From NCBI GenBank assembly GCA_943355025.1, contig CALRDW010000010.1, forward strand, positions 1 to 34,143: a stretch of DNA of 34,143 nucleotides, given 5' to 3'. The position numbers and the translations under genes were made by a program. Below the pieces are notes generated by a model. The model was not told the DNA's origin. It did no database searches and saw nothing but the letters and a program-made list of their open reading frames with translations. The DNA is from Candidatus Magasanikiibacteriota bacterium (GTDB lineage Bacteria > Patescibacteriota > Patescibacteriia > Magasanikbacterales > 2-02-FULL-50-9b). Positions 1-9,209 of the stretch are shown here, piece after piece (within the stretch, counting starts at the first letter, position 1; the number at the start of each line of letters is the position of its first letter).

Positions 1-338
1 CGATATCCATGCATCAAACTTATGAGCACGACGCCGAGCGCAAGCGTTGAGGAAAATAAAACACCAATAACAGTATCAACTTCTTGCTTGCCACGACGCG
101 CAAGACGCGAAACCAAAAATCCAACAGCGACACTGACGAGCAGCGCGCCAAAAAATGGATGTACTCCAACGAGAAGTGCAAGGGCAACACCAGTTAAACT
201 TGCATGCGCAACTGCATCGGTAAAAAATGACATGCGTCGAATGACGATAAACACACCGAGGAGTGCTGCGGTTATCGCCATGATGACCCCGACAATCAGG
301 GCTCGTTGAAAAAATGGATATGAAAGTGTTTCAAGCAT
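1..338 (-). CDS. Metal (zinc/manganese) ABC transporter permease, ZnuB-like, truncated by window edge
   Basis: Reverse translation from ATG at 338: MLETLSYPFFQRALIVGVIMAITAALLGVFIVIRRMSFFTDAVAHASLTGVALALLVGVHPFFGALLVS..., typical ABC-3 permease; overlaps the ATPase stop. Confidence 0.85.
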   Translation of the reverse strand, partial: MLETLSYPFFQRALIVGVIMAITAALLGVFIVIRRMSFFTDAVAHASLTGVALALLVGVHPFFGALLVSVAVGFLVSRLARRGKQEVDTVIGVLFSSTLALGVVLISLMHGY

Positions 339-1038
339 GATCGTGATGTGAATAGAGACCTGCGTGGTGGCCGTACATGCGCTCAAGTGTTTCTGCAGTC
401 AAAACAGAAGCAGGGCGGCCAGTGCAAATCATCCGTTTGTCAATGCAGAGAACTTGATCGGCATAACGAAATACGACGTCGAGGTCGTGCGAGATTAAAA
501 TAATGGTGCGACGATGTTCATCGCTCAGCTCGCTCAGAAGTCCATAAACTGTTTCCCCTCCACCAACATCAATGCCGGCAGATGGTTCGTCAAGACACAG
601 AACATCTGCGTCCCCGAGAAGTGCGTATGCAATTAACACACGCTGCAATTCTCCACCCGACAAATCTGCAAGCCGTTTTTTCAAGAGTTTCTGTGCACCA
701 ACTCGTTCGACCCACTGCGAAAGCGTTTGAGTATTCGAACTCCAAAACGAATTTTTTGATTTCAAAGAAAAAAATTCTGAAACGGTCAGTGGAAGCGAAC
801 GGGAAATTAAAACTTTTTGTGGCACATACCCAACGCGAGTACCTCGAGTCCACACAACGCTTCCTGTATGAGGAATCAGTCCGAGTAGTGCCTTCATCAG
901 GGTTGTTTTGCCAGCACCATTTGGACCAACCACGGCAAGAATTTGTCCTGGCTCAAGCGAAATTGAAATATCCTGAAGAATGTCAGTTTCAAAACCGCGC
1001 ACCGAAACATGGTCTGCTATAAGAATTGGTCCTGCCAT
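331..1038 (-). CDS. Metal ABC transporter ATP-binding protein (ZnuC-like)
   Basis: Walker A GPNGAGKTT, signature LSGGELQR, Walker B VLCLDEPSAGID, H-loop ISHD; coupled to ABC-3 permease. Confidence 0.92.
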   Translation of the reverse strand: MAGPILIADHVSVRGFETDILQDISISLEPGQILAVVGPNGAGKTTLMKALLGLIPHTGSVVWTRGTRVGYVPQKVLISRSLPLTVSEFFSLKSKNSFWSSNTQTLSQWVERVGAQKLLKKRLADLSGGELQRVLIAYALLGDADVLCLDEPSAGIDVGGGETVYGLLSELSDEHRRTIILISHDLDVVFRYADQVLCIDKRMICTGRPASVLTAETLERMYGHHAGLYSHHDHA

Positions 1039-1060
1039 AACTTTTAAATCTACCGAAACA

Positions 1061-1087
1061 AAGAGCCGCGGTGTGTCCGCGGCTCTC
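1061..1087 (-). terminator. Probable intrinsic terminator (9-bp GC stem, weak T-tract)
   Basis: GAGCCGCGG-TGTGT-CCGCGGCTC; on the minus strand followed by CTCTTTGTTT, directly downstream of the 1104 ORF. Confidence 0.55.
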
Positions 1088-1103
1088 AGTATATCACGAA
1101 TGA

Positions 1104-1661
1104 TTATTGGTGGTCAGCCGCCGACACGGGCGAGGCAGGCGCCGATGTGATTTCAATTGATCGAGCGCTGATAGTTCGCTTCTTTGCGTCGTATGCTCCA
1201 CGCACGGTCACACGATATCCAATATCAATTTGAGAATACAATCTATCTTCACTATTTTGTGTGATATCAGTATTGTCCGTTACTTGCACATACCGCTGCT
1301 GAAAAGCTTTGATATGATTAATTGCGGTTGCCTCAGTAATGATGATGCTGTGTGCGCCTTCGTTAATACCAATAACAGTTCCTTGCCACGCGGTTGCGTT
1401 TGCGCCACGTGTGTCTACACCTTCAGCAAGTGATTTGCCTCGACGAGCTATTACTTTTGCCTTAGCTTTCGTTATTTTCTTTGCAACAACTACCGGCTTT
1501 TTTACAACTGGTTTTTTTACCAGCACTTTTTTAACAACCGGTTTTTTGGCCACTGCAAGGATGGCCGTGCTCTCTGCTGCGCTCTTCGTAGCAGCAAATG
1601 AGGAAGCAGGAATCAGAAGAAAAATGAGCGATAAAAACACTAGATTGAGCGATTTTCGCAT
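1104..1661 (-). CDS. Secreted hypothetical protein, signal peptide, KKPVVKK-type repeats, DUF5666-like C-terminal domain
   Basis: N-terminal MRKSLNLVFLSLIFLLIPASSFA; Lys/Val repeats; GTVIGIN...RVTVRGAYDAKKRTISARSIEI beta-rich segment. Confidence 0.7.
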   Translation of the reverse strand: MRKSLNLVFLSLIFLLIPASSFAATKSAAESTAILAVAKKPVVKKVLVKKPVVKKPVVVAKKITKAKAKVIARRGKSLAEGVDTRGANATAWQGTVIGINEGAHSIIITEATAINHIKAFQQRYVQVTDNTDITQNSEDRLYSQIDIGYRVTVRGAYDAKKRTISARSIEITSAPASPVSAADHQ

Positions 1662-1725
1662 ATATTAGTCTAATAATACCAGAAAATGGCTTTTTCGTCA
1701 ATTGGATCAAAAACCATTTTGTTGG

Positions 1726-4611
1726 CTAGGCAATCCTGCAGGTTTCACCGTCAAGTGTAATCAGCGTAGCCGCTTCGGCCTCAAGAATACCGAAGCTAAT
1801 TGTACTTACTGTCGCATGTTCAAGTGCCGCACGATTTCGTTCTATGAACGCCTGAAACGTGACTGGACCATCCATAGTAAACTCGATATGATCACCAGGC
1901 TTTAATCCCCGCTCCTTTCGAAGCGCATTTACGTTGCGCACAAACTCGCGCACCAATCCTTTTTCTTTTAACTCAGGCGTTATGGTTGTGTCGAGTGTAA
2001 GCTCGTCGCCAATTTCAATCGTCTCAACATTTAATTCTTCTTGCAAAATTTCGAAGAGTGGCGCAAGCACTGCTGCGCCCTGTGGCACTGTTAATTTTCC
2101 AAGAATTTGACGAATCGGGATACCCGTCTTCGCGCGCTGCTCAAGTGCTGCAGTAACGAGCAGACGAATTGCTTCCATATTTGTCAGCGCGGATTCATCA
2201 ATCTGTTTTATTTCTGGCCAGTCCTCGAGATGCACTGAAAAATTTGCTCCAACAATTTCGCGATGAATCGCATCAGCAATCATTGGTGTGAACGGCGCAA
2301 ATAATTTCGCAAGTGTTATGAGCGCGTATCGAAGCATCGCTGCTGCAGCGGCAGCATCGTCGCCACCATTTTTAAAGCGTCCGCGTGACCGACGAACAAA
2401 CCACGTGGATAGATCTGTCACGAATGCCGCAAGTTCGCGCGCTGCATTTGTGAGTTCGTACGCCTCAAGTTGTTCCGTTACATAATTAATTGTTTTCTGA
2501 AGTCGCGCCTCGAGCCATGCGTCGAGTGGATGTGCGGTAGAGCGCTCTTGACTTGGCACACCTGGATACAATTTATAGAACTCAAGTGTATTCCATAAAA
2601 TCAAAAACACTTTTTTTACAACCTCGTCTACAGATTTTTTATCGAATAATTTCGGATCTCCTGGCTGTGAAGTTGCACACAGGAAAAAACGAAGAGGGTC
2701 CGCGCCATACTCATTAAAAATTTCCCACGGGTCAACAACATTGCCTTTCGACTTCGACATTTTTTGTCCCTTACTATCTAAGATGTGACTGATGCACACA
2801 ACGTTTTTATAGGGCGCTGGCAAATCGAGAATTGTTGCGACCGCGAGGAGCGTATAAAACCAGCCGCGCGTTTGGTCAATCGCTTCAGAAATATAGTCTG
2901 CCGGAAAATGCGCTTCGAAATCCTTTTTCGCCGCGCCTTCCTCGCCCCATTTATATCCCCACTGTGCAACAAACATCGCGCCAGAATCAAACCACACGTC
3001 CATCACCTCTTTAACGCGAATGCGCACGCCACCACAGTCGCACGGATATGAAATGTCGTCGACAAATGGTCGATGTAAATCTTCCGGCGCTGTCATTCCG
3101 CGCTCTAGCATCTCCGCGCTTGATCCAAGTACATCAAACTTTCCGCACTGAGCGCATTGCCAAATTGGCAGCGGTGTTCCCCAATAACGCTCGCGTGAAA
3201 TCGCCCAATCCTTAACATTTTTTAACCATTCTCCAAAACGGCCATCGCGAATATGCTCTGGAACCCAGTGCACGGTTTCATTTCTTTTCTGTAATTCCGC
3301 GCTGAGCTCAGACATGCGAATGAACCACGAATCTTTTGCGTAATAAATCAGCGGCGTTGAGCAGCGCCAGCAAAACGGATATTCGTGTTCATATTTTTGA
3401 GAACGCAAAAGCATTCCTCGTTCCGCCAAATCCGCAATCACTTCTTTTTCAACTGTGTCGGACTTAACAAATTTCCCCGCCCACTTTGTAACAAATGGTA
3501 AAAACTTTCCATCTTCACCTACTGTATGCAATTTCGGCAAACCAATTTTGTGTCCAAGCTGATAATCATCTTCACCATACATTACTGCCGTGTGCACGAT
3601 ACCGGTACCATCCGTGGTTGTTACAAAATCCGCTGCATACACTTTAAATGCGAGCGCGCGTTCCTCAGGTTTTATTTCTCCTGCCAAATAATCAAACAGC
3701 GGTTCGTATTCGAGACCGACTAATTTTGCACCTGTCATTTTCTCGACAATTTCATAACTCACACCTTCTAAAACTTTTTCAACAAGCCCCTCTGCTAAAA
3801 TATAATTTTCTTCTCCTGCGCGCACGCGCACATAAGAAATTTCCGCACCGACTGCGAGCGCGACATTTCCCGGCAGCGTCCACGGCGTCGTTGTCCACCC
3901 AAGAAAAAAAGTTTTCTCCTCGCCAACAATCGCAAATTTAACAAACACCGATTCGTCTGTGACGGTTTTATATCCTTGCGCAACTTCGTGGCTCGAAAGC
4001 GCTGTTCCGCATCGCGGACAATGCGGCACAACTTTATGGCCTTGATATAAAAGACCGCGTTCGTTAACCTGTTTTAAAACACTCCACAAACTTTCGATGT
4101 ATTCATTTTTATATGTAACGTATGCGCCTTCGAAATCAACCCAGTATCCCATGCGCCGCGTGACCCGTGTCCATTCATCCAAATATTCCCAAACACTTTC
4201 TTTACATTTTTTATTGAATTCAACGATTGATGCATGCACGTTGCCTGGAACTAAATTTTCGATCTGCGGTTTTCCCGAAATACCCAACGCTTTTTCAACT
4301 TGAAGCTCAACCGGCAGCCCGTGCGTGTCCCAGCCACCCTTGCGATCAACGCGACGGCCGCGCATTGTTTGAAACCGCGGAATCGCATCCTTAAATGTAC
4401 GCGCAATTACGTGGTGCACACCCGGTTTGCCGTTAGCCGTTGGTGGGCCCTCAAAAAATATAAACGGTTTTCCATTCGCCGTTTTATCGAGTGTTTTTTT
4501 AAAAAGATTTTCTGCGTCCCAGAGGGCGAGCATTTTCTCTTCCAGTTCGGGAAATTTTGGTGCGGGCATAGCATCGGTAATTAGGTATGTTGTAGGTGCA
4601 ACTGTACTCAA
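1726..4611 (-). CDS. ileS: Isoleucyl-tRNA synthetase
   Basis: EGPPTANGKPGVHH (HIGH-like), DTHGLPVE, WTTTPWTLPGN, KMSKSKGN (KMSKS), anticodon-binding domain. Confidence 0.96.
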   Translation of the reverse strand: MSTVAPTTYLITDAMPAPKFPELEEKMLALWDAENLFKKTLDKTANGKPFIFFEGPPTANGKPGVHHVIARTFKDAIPRFQTMRGRRVDRKGGWDTHGLPVELQVEKALGISGKPQIENLVPGNVHASIVEFNKKCKESVWEYLDEWTRVTRRMGYWVDFEGAYVTYKNEYIESLWSVLKQVNERGLLYQGHKVVPHCPRCGTALSSHEVAQGYKTVTDESVFVKFAIVGEEKTFFLGWTTTPWTLPGNVALAVGAEISYVRVRAGEENYILAEGLVEKVLEGVSYEIVEKMTGAKLVGLEYEPLFDYLAGEIKPEERALAFKVYAADFVTTTDGTGIVHTAVMYGEDDYQLGHKIGLPKLHTVGEDGKFLPFVTKWAGKFVKSDTVEKEVIADLAERGMLLRSQKYEHEYPFCWRCSTPLIYYAKDSWFIRMSELSAELQKRNETVHWVPEHIRDGRFGEWLKNVKDWAISRERYWGTPLPIWQCAQCGKFDVLGSSAEMLERGMTAPEDLHRPFVDDISYPCDCGGVRIRVKEVMDVWFDSGAMFVAQWGYKWGEEGAAKKDFEAHFPADYISEAIDQTRGWFYTLLAVATILDLPAPYKNVVCISHILDSKGQKMSKSKGNVVDPWEIFNEYGADPLRFFLCATSQPGDPKLFDKKSVDEVVKKVFLILWNTLEFYKLYPGVPSQERSTAHPLDAWLEARLQKTINYVTEQLEAYELTNAARELAAFVTDLSTWFVRRSRGRFKNGGDDAAAAAAMLRYALITLAKLFAPFTPMIADAIHREIVGANFSVHLEDWPEIKQIDESALTNMEAIRLLVTAALEQRAKTGIPIRQILGKLTVPQGAAVLAPLFEILQEELNVETIEIGDELTLDTTITPELKEKGLVREFVRNVNALRKERGLKPGDHIEFTMDGPVTFQAFIERNRAALEHATVSTISFGILEAEAATLITLDGETCRIA

Positions 4612-4636
4612 TTTTCAGTTAGTTGTCTAGCCTGAA

Positions 4637-5392
4637 ATGCGACGTGTCCCTATTGACAGAATGGCTATTCTGCGATACTCTCAGCGGCAGATGGCAGGCT
4701 TGCCCGTCGACCAACAAAAACCTACCGCTAGGAGTACGATCATAGCTCATGAGGCAGTGCTAACCAAATTTGACTTCTCCTTTATGAAGCCGGATGCTCA
4801 CATGAGCCCGTTTGACCACGTTCAAGCGCATATCCAACAGCCGGTTATAACGCGTCCAAAATCTCGCGGTACAGGAATGCCGGAGCACATGTTCGAGCCT
4901 ATAAGCCCGACACGGACTGCGTCCGAAAACGCACGAATGTACGTTGCGCTCACCAATAGCTTCTCAACAAATAGTCGCGTGGTGGGCAATTGCGGCGGGT
5001 TCATGACCATCGAAAGTCGGGCACCTGTTAAGCTCGATCATCGTGATTTCATGAACCCCTCGCTCAATTCGCTCGTTCAAGCGATCCTCGACGAATATAA
5101 CGCGGATCATGCATATCAAAAAAGAGTCGTGCCGTTTGCCTATCTGATTGGTCTGCTGCTGAGCGCTGCATACACAACGGACCAGCGCCTGAACGTCATA
5201 CAGCGAAAATCAAAGTTTCTAAAAACAGACGAGATTTTCGTGATTGAACATGCGCACGGTTCGATTCGTTTCACGTTCCGTATGTTGGCACACCAATTTA
5301 GCATCGAGGCGTATGATCGCTCTCGCGTGCTCGTGGCTGAAACGATTACGAAGTTGCCCAAGAAAGACGGACCAACTCGTGTCGGACTCTAG
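4637..5392 (+). CDS. Hypothetical protein (251 aa), divergent from ileS
   Basis: Long ORF in an otherwise intergenic interval with a + strand terminator downstream; no family recognised. Start uncertain: a TTGACA at 4653 lies within the annotated ORF start. Confidence 0.55.
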   Translation: MRRVPIDRMAILRYSQRQMAGLPVDQQKPTARSTIIAHEAVLTKFDFSFMKPDAHMSPFDHVQAHIQQPVITRPKSRGTGMPEHMFEPISPTRTASENARMYVALTNSFSTNSRVVGNCGGFMTIESRAPVKLDHRDFMNPSLNSLVQAILDEYNADHAYQKRVVPFAYLIGLLLSAAYTTDQRLNVIQRKSKFLKTDEIFVIEHAHGSIRFTFRMLAHQFSIEAYDRSRVLVAETITKLPKKDGPTRVGL

Positions 5393-5513
5393 AACTTGCT
5401 CGTCGACCACAACGAAGGGTTTAGTACGCTACTCGACAATCTCCTCATCTTCACTCCGCACCGTTCTGATTTTTGAGAGCCCAACCAAGGACACTCGAAT
5501 CGGACCGCACGTC

Positions 5514-5550
5514 CGCCCAGCTCTACTTGAGAGCTAGCGGGCGTTTTTTT
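5514..5550 (+). terminator. Intrinsic terminator
   Basis: CGCCC-AGCTCT-ACTTG-AGAGCT-AGC-GGGCG followed by TTTTTTT; between convergent genes. Confidence 0.75.
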
Positions 5551-6268
5551 AATGAGCCCATCCGCCCCACAACAAAATAATCCACATCGCCGGCATCATA
5601 AATACACCCATGGGCAATGCTTCTCCAAATTTTTTAATGCCTGTTTTGATAAAGGTAACCGCGACGATTGCGCCAAGTACGTGGGCAATAAGAAGTGCAA
5701 GGCCGAGACGCGTTGGATCACCAACTGCTGCACCGAGAATAAATCCAAGCCCTACATCGCCATCGCCAACCCACTGACCACGAGAAATCGTATACAAGAA
5801 AAAATAAAATATTGAACCGAGCAGTGCGGTAAGTAGTAGCACTCCCGTGTTTTGCGGGGTGATCTGCGCAAAAAGCGCTATGAACGCAACAAGAATTGCA
5901 AACGATCTCGGCACAATTGACCAACGAACATCGATGTAAAACATGAGCATCGTTGTTGTAGCAAGAAGAATCCACCATACAAATTCACGATGCGTTGTAA
6001 ATCGCCACGCGCCAATACCAAATAGTGCTGCGCCAATAAGTTCCATCGCCCAATCAGCAATCAAAATTTCTGTGCCGCATGTTCGGCAGCGACCACCAAG
6101 CCTCAAATATGAAAAAATCGGAATCATTTCCCACCACGAAAGCGTTCTTCGGCATGCATCGCATGCTGTACGCGCTCGAACACCGCTTTTATCCATCAGC
6201 GTTCGTGCGAGCCATGCGATAAGAGATCCAACAACAGCACCGATGAGCGTAAAATAAATTATTTGCAT
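5549..6268 (-). CDS. Prepilin peptidase (A24 family, type IV leader peptidase)
   Basis: MQIIYFTLIGAVVGSLIAWL..., zinc-type CxxC pairs (CDAC, CRTCG), FYIDVRWSIVPR and VGDGDVGLGF motifs. Start chosen at 6268 rather than 6316. Confidence 0.88.
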   Translation of the reverse strand: MQIIYFTLIGAVVGSLIAWLARTLMDKSGVRARTACDACRRTLSWWEMIPIFSYLRLGGRCRTCGTEILIADWAMELIGAALFGIGAWRFTTHREFVWWILLATTTMLMFYIDVRWSIVPRSFAILVAFIALFAQITPQNTGVLLLTALLGSIFYFFLYTISRGQWVGDGDVGLGFILGAAVGDPTRLGLALLIAHVLGAIVAVTFIKTGIKKFGEALPMGVFMMPAMWIILLWGGWAH

Positions 6269-6414
6269 GTTAAGAGCGCTAAAAATGAACTGTTTGTATA
6301 AGTAATTGTAGCACACTCACAGTAAACGCGCAGCAGTATACCGTGTGACCATAAAAAAATAATAGGAATTGCGCCGCCTCGACAAGCCTCTTATTTTACG
6401 CTACGCTTGTCTAC

Positions 6415-7647
6415 ATGAAAGTCGGAATTATCGGCGGCGGTGCGGCAGGCCTTATGGCAGCAGCAACGATCACGGAAACACATCCTGAGATCGAAGTTTT
6501 TTTAATTGAACGAAATCCTGAACTTGGAAAAAAGGTTGTGATCTCGGGCGGCGGGCGTTGCAATGTAACAACGGGCCTGCGCGACATGAAAACATTATTT
6601 ACAAAATATCCTCGTGGCAGTAAATTTTTATCATCTGCTTTTTACGGATTTCCACCAGAAGCAGTTTTCGAGTGGTTTGAAACACACGGTGTACCACTCA
6701 AAATCGAAGATGATGGGCGCGTGTTTCCTGTTTCAGACAATGGTAATGATGTGGTGCGCGCGTTCGAGAATCTATTTGAGAAACATGCGGTTCATATTTT
6801 ATTGTCGCACACGGCGAAGCTTGTTGAAAAAAATACTGATGGCTTCATAGTTCATTGTACGGGACACTCACCGCTCGTTGTTGATAAATTAATTATAACA
6901 ACTGGTGGTCAAGCTTACCGCCATACAGGCTCAACCGGTGATGGATATGGATTTGCCGAAGCACTTGGTCACACAGTTACACCACTTGCCGCAAGTTTGA
7001 GCTCATTTATTTCCCGCGACACATGGATTAAAGAACTTGCTGGTGTTTCGTGGGGCTATGCAGGTCTGAGCACTGATCGTGCGGCAACGCCACCGATTGC
7101 TGGCCCATTTTTATTCACGCATAGTGGCATAACAGGCCCTGTGGTTTTTGCATTCTCTGCGCTCGCTGCGTTTGAACCAGCAACACCAAAAACTCCGCTC
7201 ACTATTTTTATTAATTTATTTCCTGACAACACGCACGTTCAAATTGAAACGCAAATTCGTGCGGCATGCACACTCCATGCAAAAAAATCAATTGAAAATA
7301 TCATCGCGGGTTTTGTTCCAAAATCTCTTGCAAAAAATATATGCGGCATGGCTGAGATTGATGCGGAATTGCATGGCGGCGATATGAGTAAAAAACAAAT
7401 CGAACGCATCGCGCAAACACTCCAACACATTCCGATTCACGCGATTGGTCGCGGCGCTGGCGACGAGTTTGTAACTGCAGGGGGTGTCGAACTCAGTGAA
7501 GTTAACCCAAGTCGAATGGAATCAAAAATTTCGCCCGGACTTTTTTTCGCTGGCGAAATTTTAAATGTCGATGGATTTACTGGTGGCTTTAATTTACAAG
7601 CCTCGTGGGCAACAGGTCGTCTCGCAGGACTCTCAATTGCTGAATAA
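6415..7647 (+). CDS. NAD(P)/FAD-dependent oxidoreductase, HI0933/YhiN family
   Basis: GIIGGGAAGLMAA, GKKVVISGGGRCNVT, C-terminal FFAGEILNVDGFTGGFNLQASWATGRLAG. Confidence 0.92.
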   Translation: MKVGIIGGGAAGLMAAATITETHPEIEVFLIERNPELGKKVVISGGGRCNVTTGLRDMKTLFTKYPRGSKFLSSAFYGFPPEAVFEWFETHGVPLKIEDDGRVFPVSDNGNDVVRAFENLFEKHAVHILLSHTAKLVEKNTDGFIVHCTGHSPLVVDKLIITTGGQAYRHTGSTGDGYGFAEALGHTVTPLAASLSSFISRDTWIKELAGVSWGYAGLSTDRAATPPIAGPFLFTHSGITGPVVFAFSALAAFEPATPKTPLTIFINLFPDNTHVQIETQIRAACTLHAKKSIENIIAGFVPKSLAKNICGMAEIDAELHGGDMSKKQIERIAQTLQHIPIHAIGRGAGDEFVTAGGVELSEVNPSRMESKISPGLFFAGEILNVDGFTGGFNLQASWATGRLAGLSIAE

Positions 7648-7664
7648 TAAAAGCTCCTAAAAAT

Positions 7665-7695
7665 AAAAACAGGGCCCCGAGCGGGCCCTGTTTTT
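7665..7695. terminator. Bidirectional intrinsic terminator, 13-bp perfect stem
   Basis: AAAAACAGGGCCC-CGAGC-GGGCCCTGTTTTT; T-tract on both strands; serves the 6415 gene (+) and the 7712 micro-ORF (-). Confidence 0.92.
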
Positions 7696-7711
7696 GTAGT
7701 AGCAGGTACGA

Positions 7712-7816
7712 TTACGCTGCAACTTCGTCTGCAGCAGGAGCTGCTTCTTCTGTTGACGCTGTTTCTTCTGCTGCAATTTCCTCTGTAGGAACTACGGCTG
7801 TGTTCTGATCGTCCAT
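7712..7816 (-). CDS. Small acidic Ala/Glu-rich protein, 34 aa (MDDQNTAVVPTEEIAAEETASTEEAAPAADEVAA)
   Basis: Not in the supplied ORF track (too short). Framed by a consensus promoter 7867-7895 and the terminator at 7665-7695. Confidence 0.6.
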   Translation of the reverse strand: MDDQNTAVVPTEEIAAEETASTEEAAPAADEVAA

Positions 7817-7866
7817 AGTGCGTAAAGTAAATGAATAAGGCAGCGTCTGAGTTATTCGCTTGTCGG

Positions 7867-7895
7867 ACTATACCTCAAAAATAAAGATGTGTCAA
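7867..7895 (-). promoter_or_regulatory. Sigma70-type promoter TTGACA-N17-TATAGT
   Basis: Minus strand: TTGACA CATCTTTATTTTTGAGG TATAGT; exact -35, 5/6 -10, 17-nt spacer. Confidence 0.8.
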
Positions 7896-7913
7896 GCGTT
7901 GATGTACAACATT

Positions 7914-8718
7914 TTATGCTGACGAAAAATCTATAGCTGGCGCAAGTAGTAATCCGACATGCATTCGAGAAAAACCCAGTTTTTTATACATCAATTCTAC
8001 GATAGAGTCCGCCTCTGTTTGCAGCATCTCCATACGCACCACCATTAAATGCCCATCGCAGAGCCGTGCGCGTTATTTCATTTCCAAAACCACGCATGCG
8101 AAACCCATGGAGCGTTGCGACAGAATATAAACCGGCGACACCGTCTGCCACAACAATACTCGCTATCGCAACACACACATCATCGATGTATCCGGCGAAA
8201 TGTCGTTCGTGAACTAGTGGCGAAACAATCCCATTCACATACGCCTTCGCATACTCAGGTGGCAATTCAAAATAACCAATATCCCCTTCCTGTGCTTCGC
8301 TACTATATGCATCAACAAACACGCGCTGCATTTCTACTGTTGGGTTTTCAACCTCACGAATTTCAAGCACTCCTTTGCGCGGCGCCCCGCCGAAGTCCCT
8401 CTGCCATTCGTCAGCCGCTGCCCACATCCATGTCTCGCGACTTCGTACAACCCACCCATCGGGAACACTATGATATTCCGGCTGCCAGAGTCGACACCGC
8501 CGATTTACGCTCGCCAGAAGAGCTGCCGCCTCAACAATTTGCTCCTGATGAAATGGCTGGTCTATTTTTGAGTATGCAAAATTCCAATACACATCTTTGA
8601 TTGTCGATGTGACTGCAGAAACGCGGGACCCTTCAATTACACGTTCAATAAAAAATGATCCTGTATTTAATTTTATATGCGCCTCCAGCATAAACAGAGG
8701 CGTCGGCTTAATTTCCAT
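7914..8718 (-). pseudogene. GNAT-family N-acetyltransferase-like protein, apparent 1-nt frameshift near 8024-8034
   Basis: Track ORF 7984-8718 contains GLYSVATLHGFRMRGFGNEITRTALRWAFNGGA (GNAT motif A); a shifted frame then gives MLQTEADSIVELMYKKLGFSRMHVGLLLAPAIDFSSA*, a typical GNAT C-terminus (YKKLGF). Confidence 0.7.
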
Positions 8719-8721
8719 ATA

Positions 8722-9076
8722 CTAATTCTGCAATTGATCTTTCGGTAGCAGCGCAACACGCTCCTGCATAAAACGTTCCATCTCAGCACGAATCCGCGGA
8801 TCATTTATATTTGGCGTTTTATATTTTTGAACAAGTTCTGTGAGTTTAATTTCTGATGCGTGGGCAATCTCTATTTTTTCAGCTTGAGTTAAGTTTGATT
8901 TTCCGCTACTAAATTTTGTAACGTACGTACGTATGTGCGTTTGAGGGATCAATTTCTGCATCGGAATCTGTACCAAAATAATAATTGTATGCCACGTGCG
9001 CAACAAGCACCGCTGCTAAAAAAATTATTGCTGAAGCCCCGCGTGTTCCAAAGAATGAGTGTTGGGAACTAAGATT
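8722..9076 (-). pseudogene. Small single-TM protein split by a frameshift at an (ACGT)3 tract; no clear start codon
   Basis: Upstream frame: HSFFGTRGASAIIFLAAVLVAHVAYNYYFGTDSDAEIDPSNAHTYV (TM segment). Downstream frame: TKFSSGKSNLTQAEKIEIAHASEIKLTELVQKYKTPNINDPRIRAEMERFMQERVALLPKDQLQN*. Removing one ACGT unit joins them. Confidence 0.6.
8921..8933. repeat. Tetranucleotide tandem tract (ACGT)3.25
   Basis: ACGTACGTACGTA at 8921-8933, inside the split gene. Confidence 0.95.
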
Positions 9077-9167
9077 CTAACTTACACGATCTTTACCTGC
9101 CTGCCAAATAAGCACAGGGAATTCCGTGTCGCGCTTTCGCCCGTTCGATTCCCTCCTTCAGCCAAAT

Positions 9168-9209
9168 CAGACAAAAAATCACCACCTTTCGGTGAGGAAT
9201 TTTTGTCTG
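9168..9209. repeat. Imperfect hairpin / terminator-like inverted repeat
   Basis: CAGACAAAAA ... TTTTTGTCTG (10 bp) with inner TCACC-ACCTTTC-GGTGA. Confidence 0.6.

Noticed and set aside
22-309. Track ORF 95 aa on + strand
   Set aside because: Antisense of the clearly coding ABC permease reading frame on the minus strand.
582-1022. Track ORF 146 aa on + strand
   Set aside because: Lies entirely antisense to the znuC-like ATPase; no protein-like motifs.
1726-5392. Genome-wide stop-codon reassignment (TAG or TGA)
   Set aside because: Genes such as ileS end at TAG and long ORFs are not interrupted by TGA; no systematic in-frame stop pattern.
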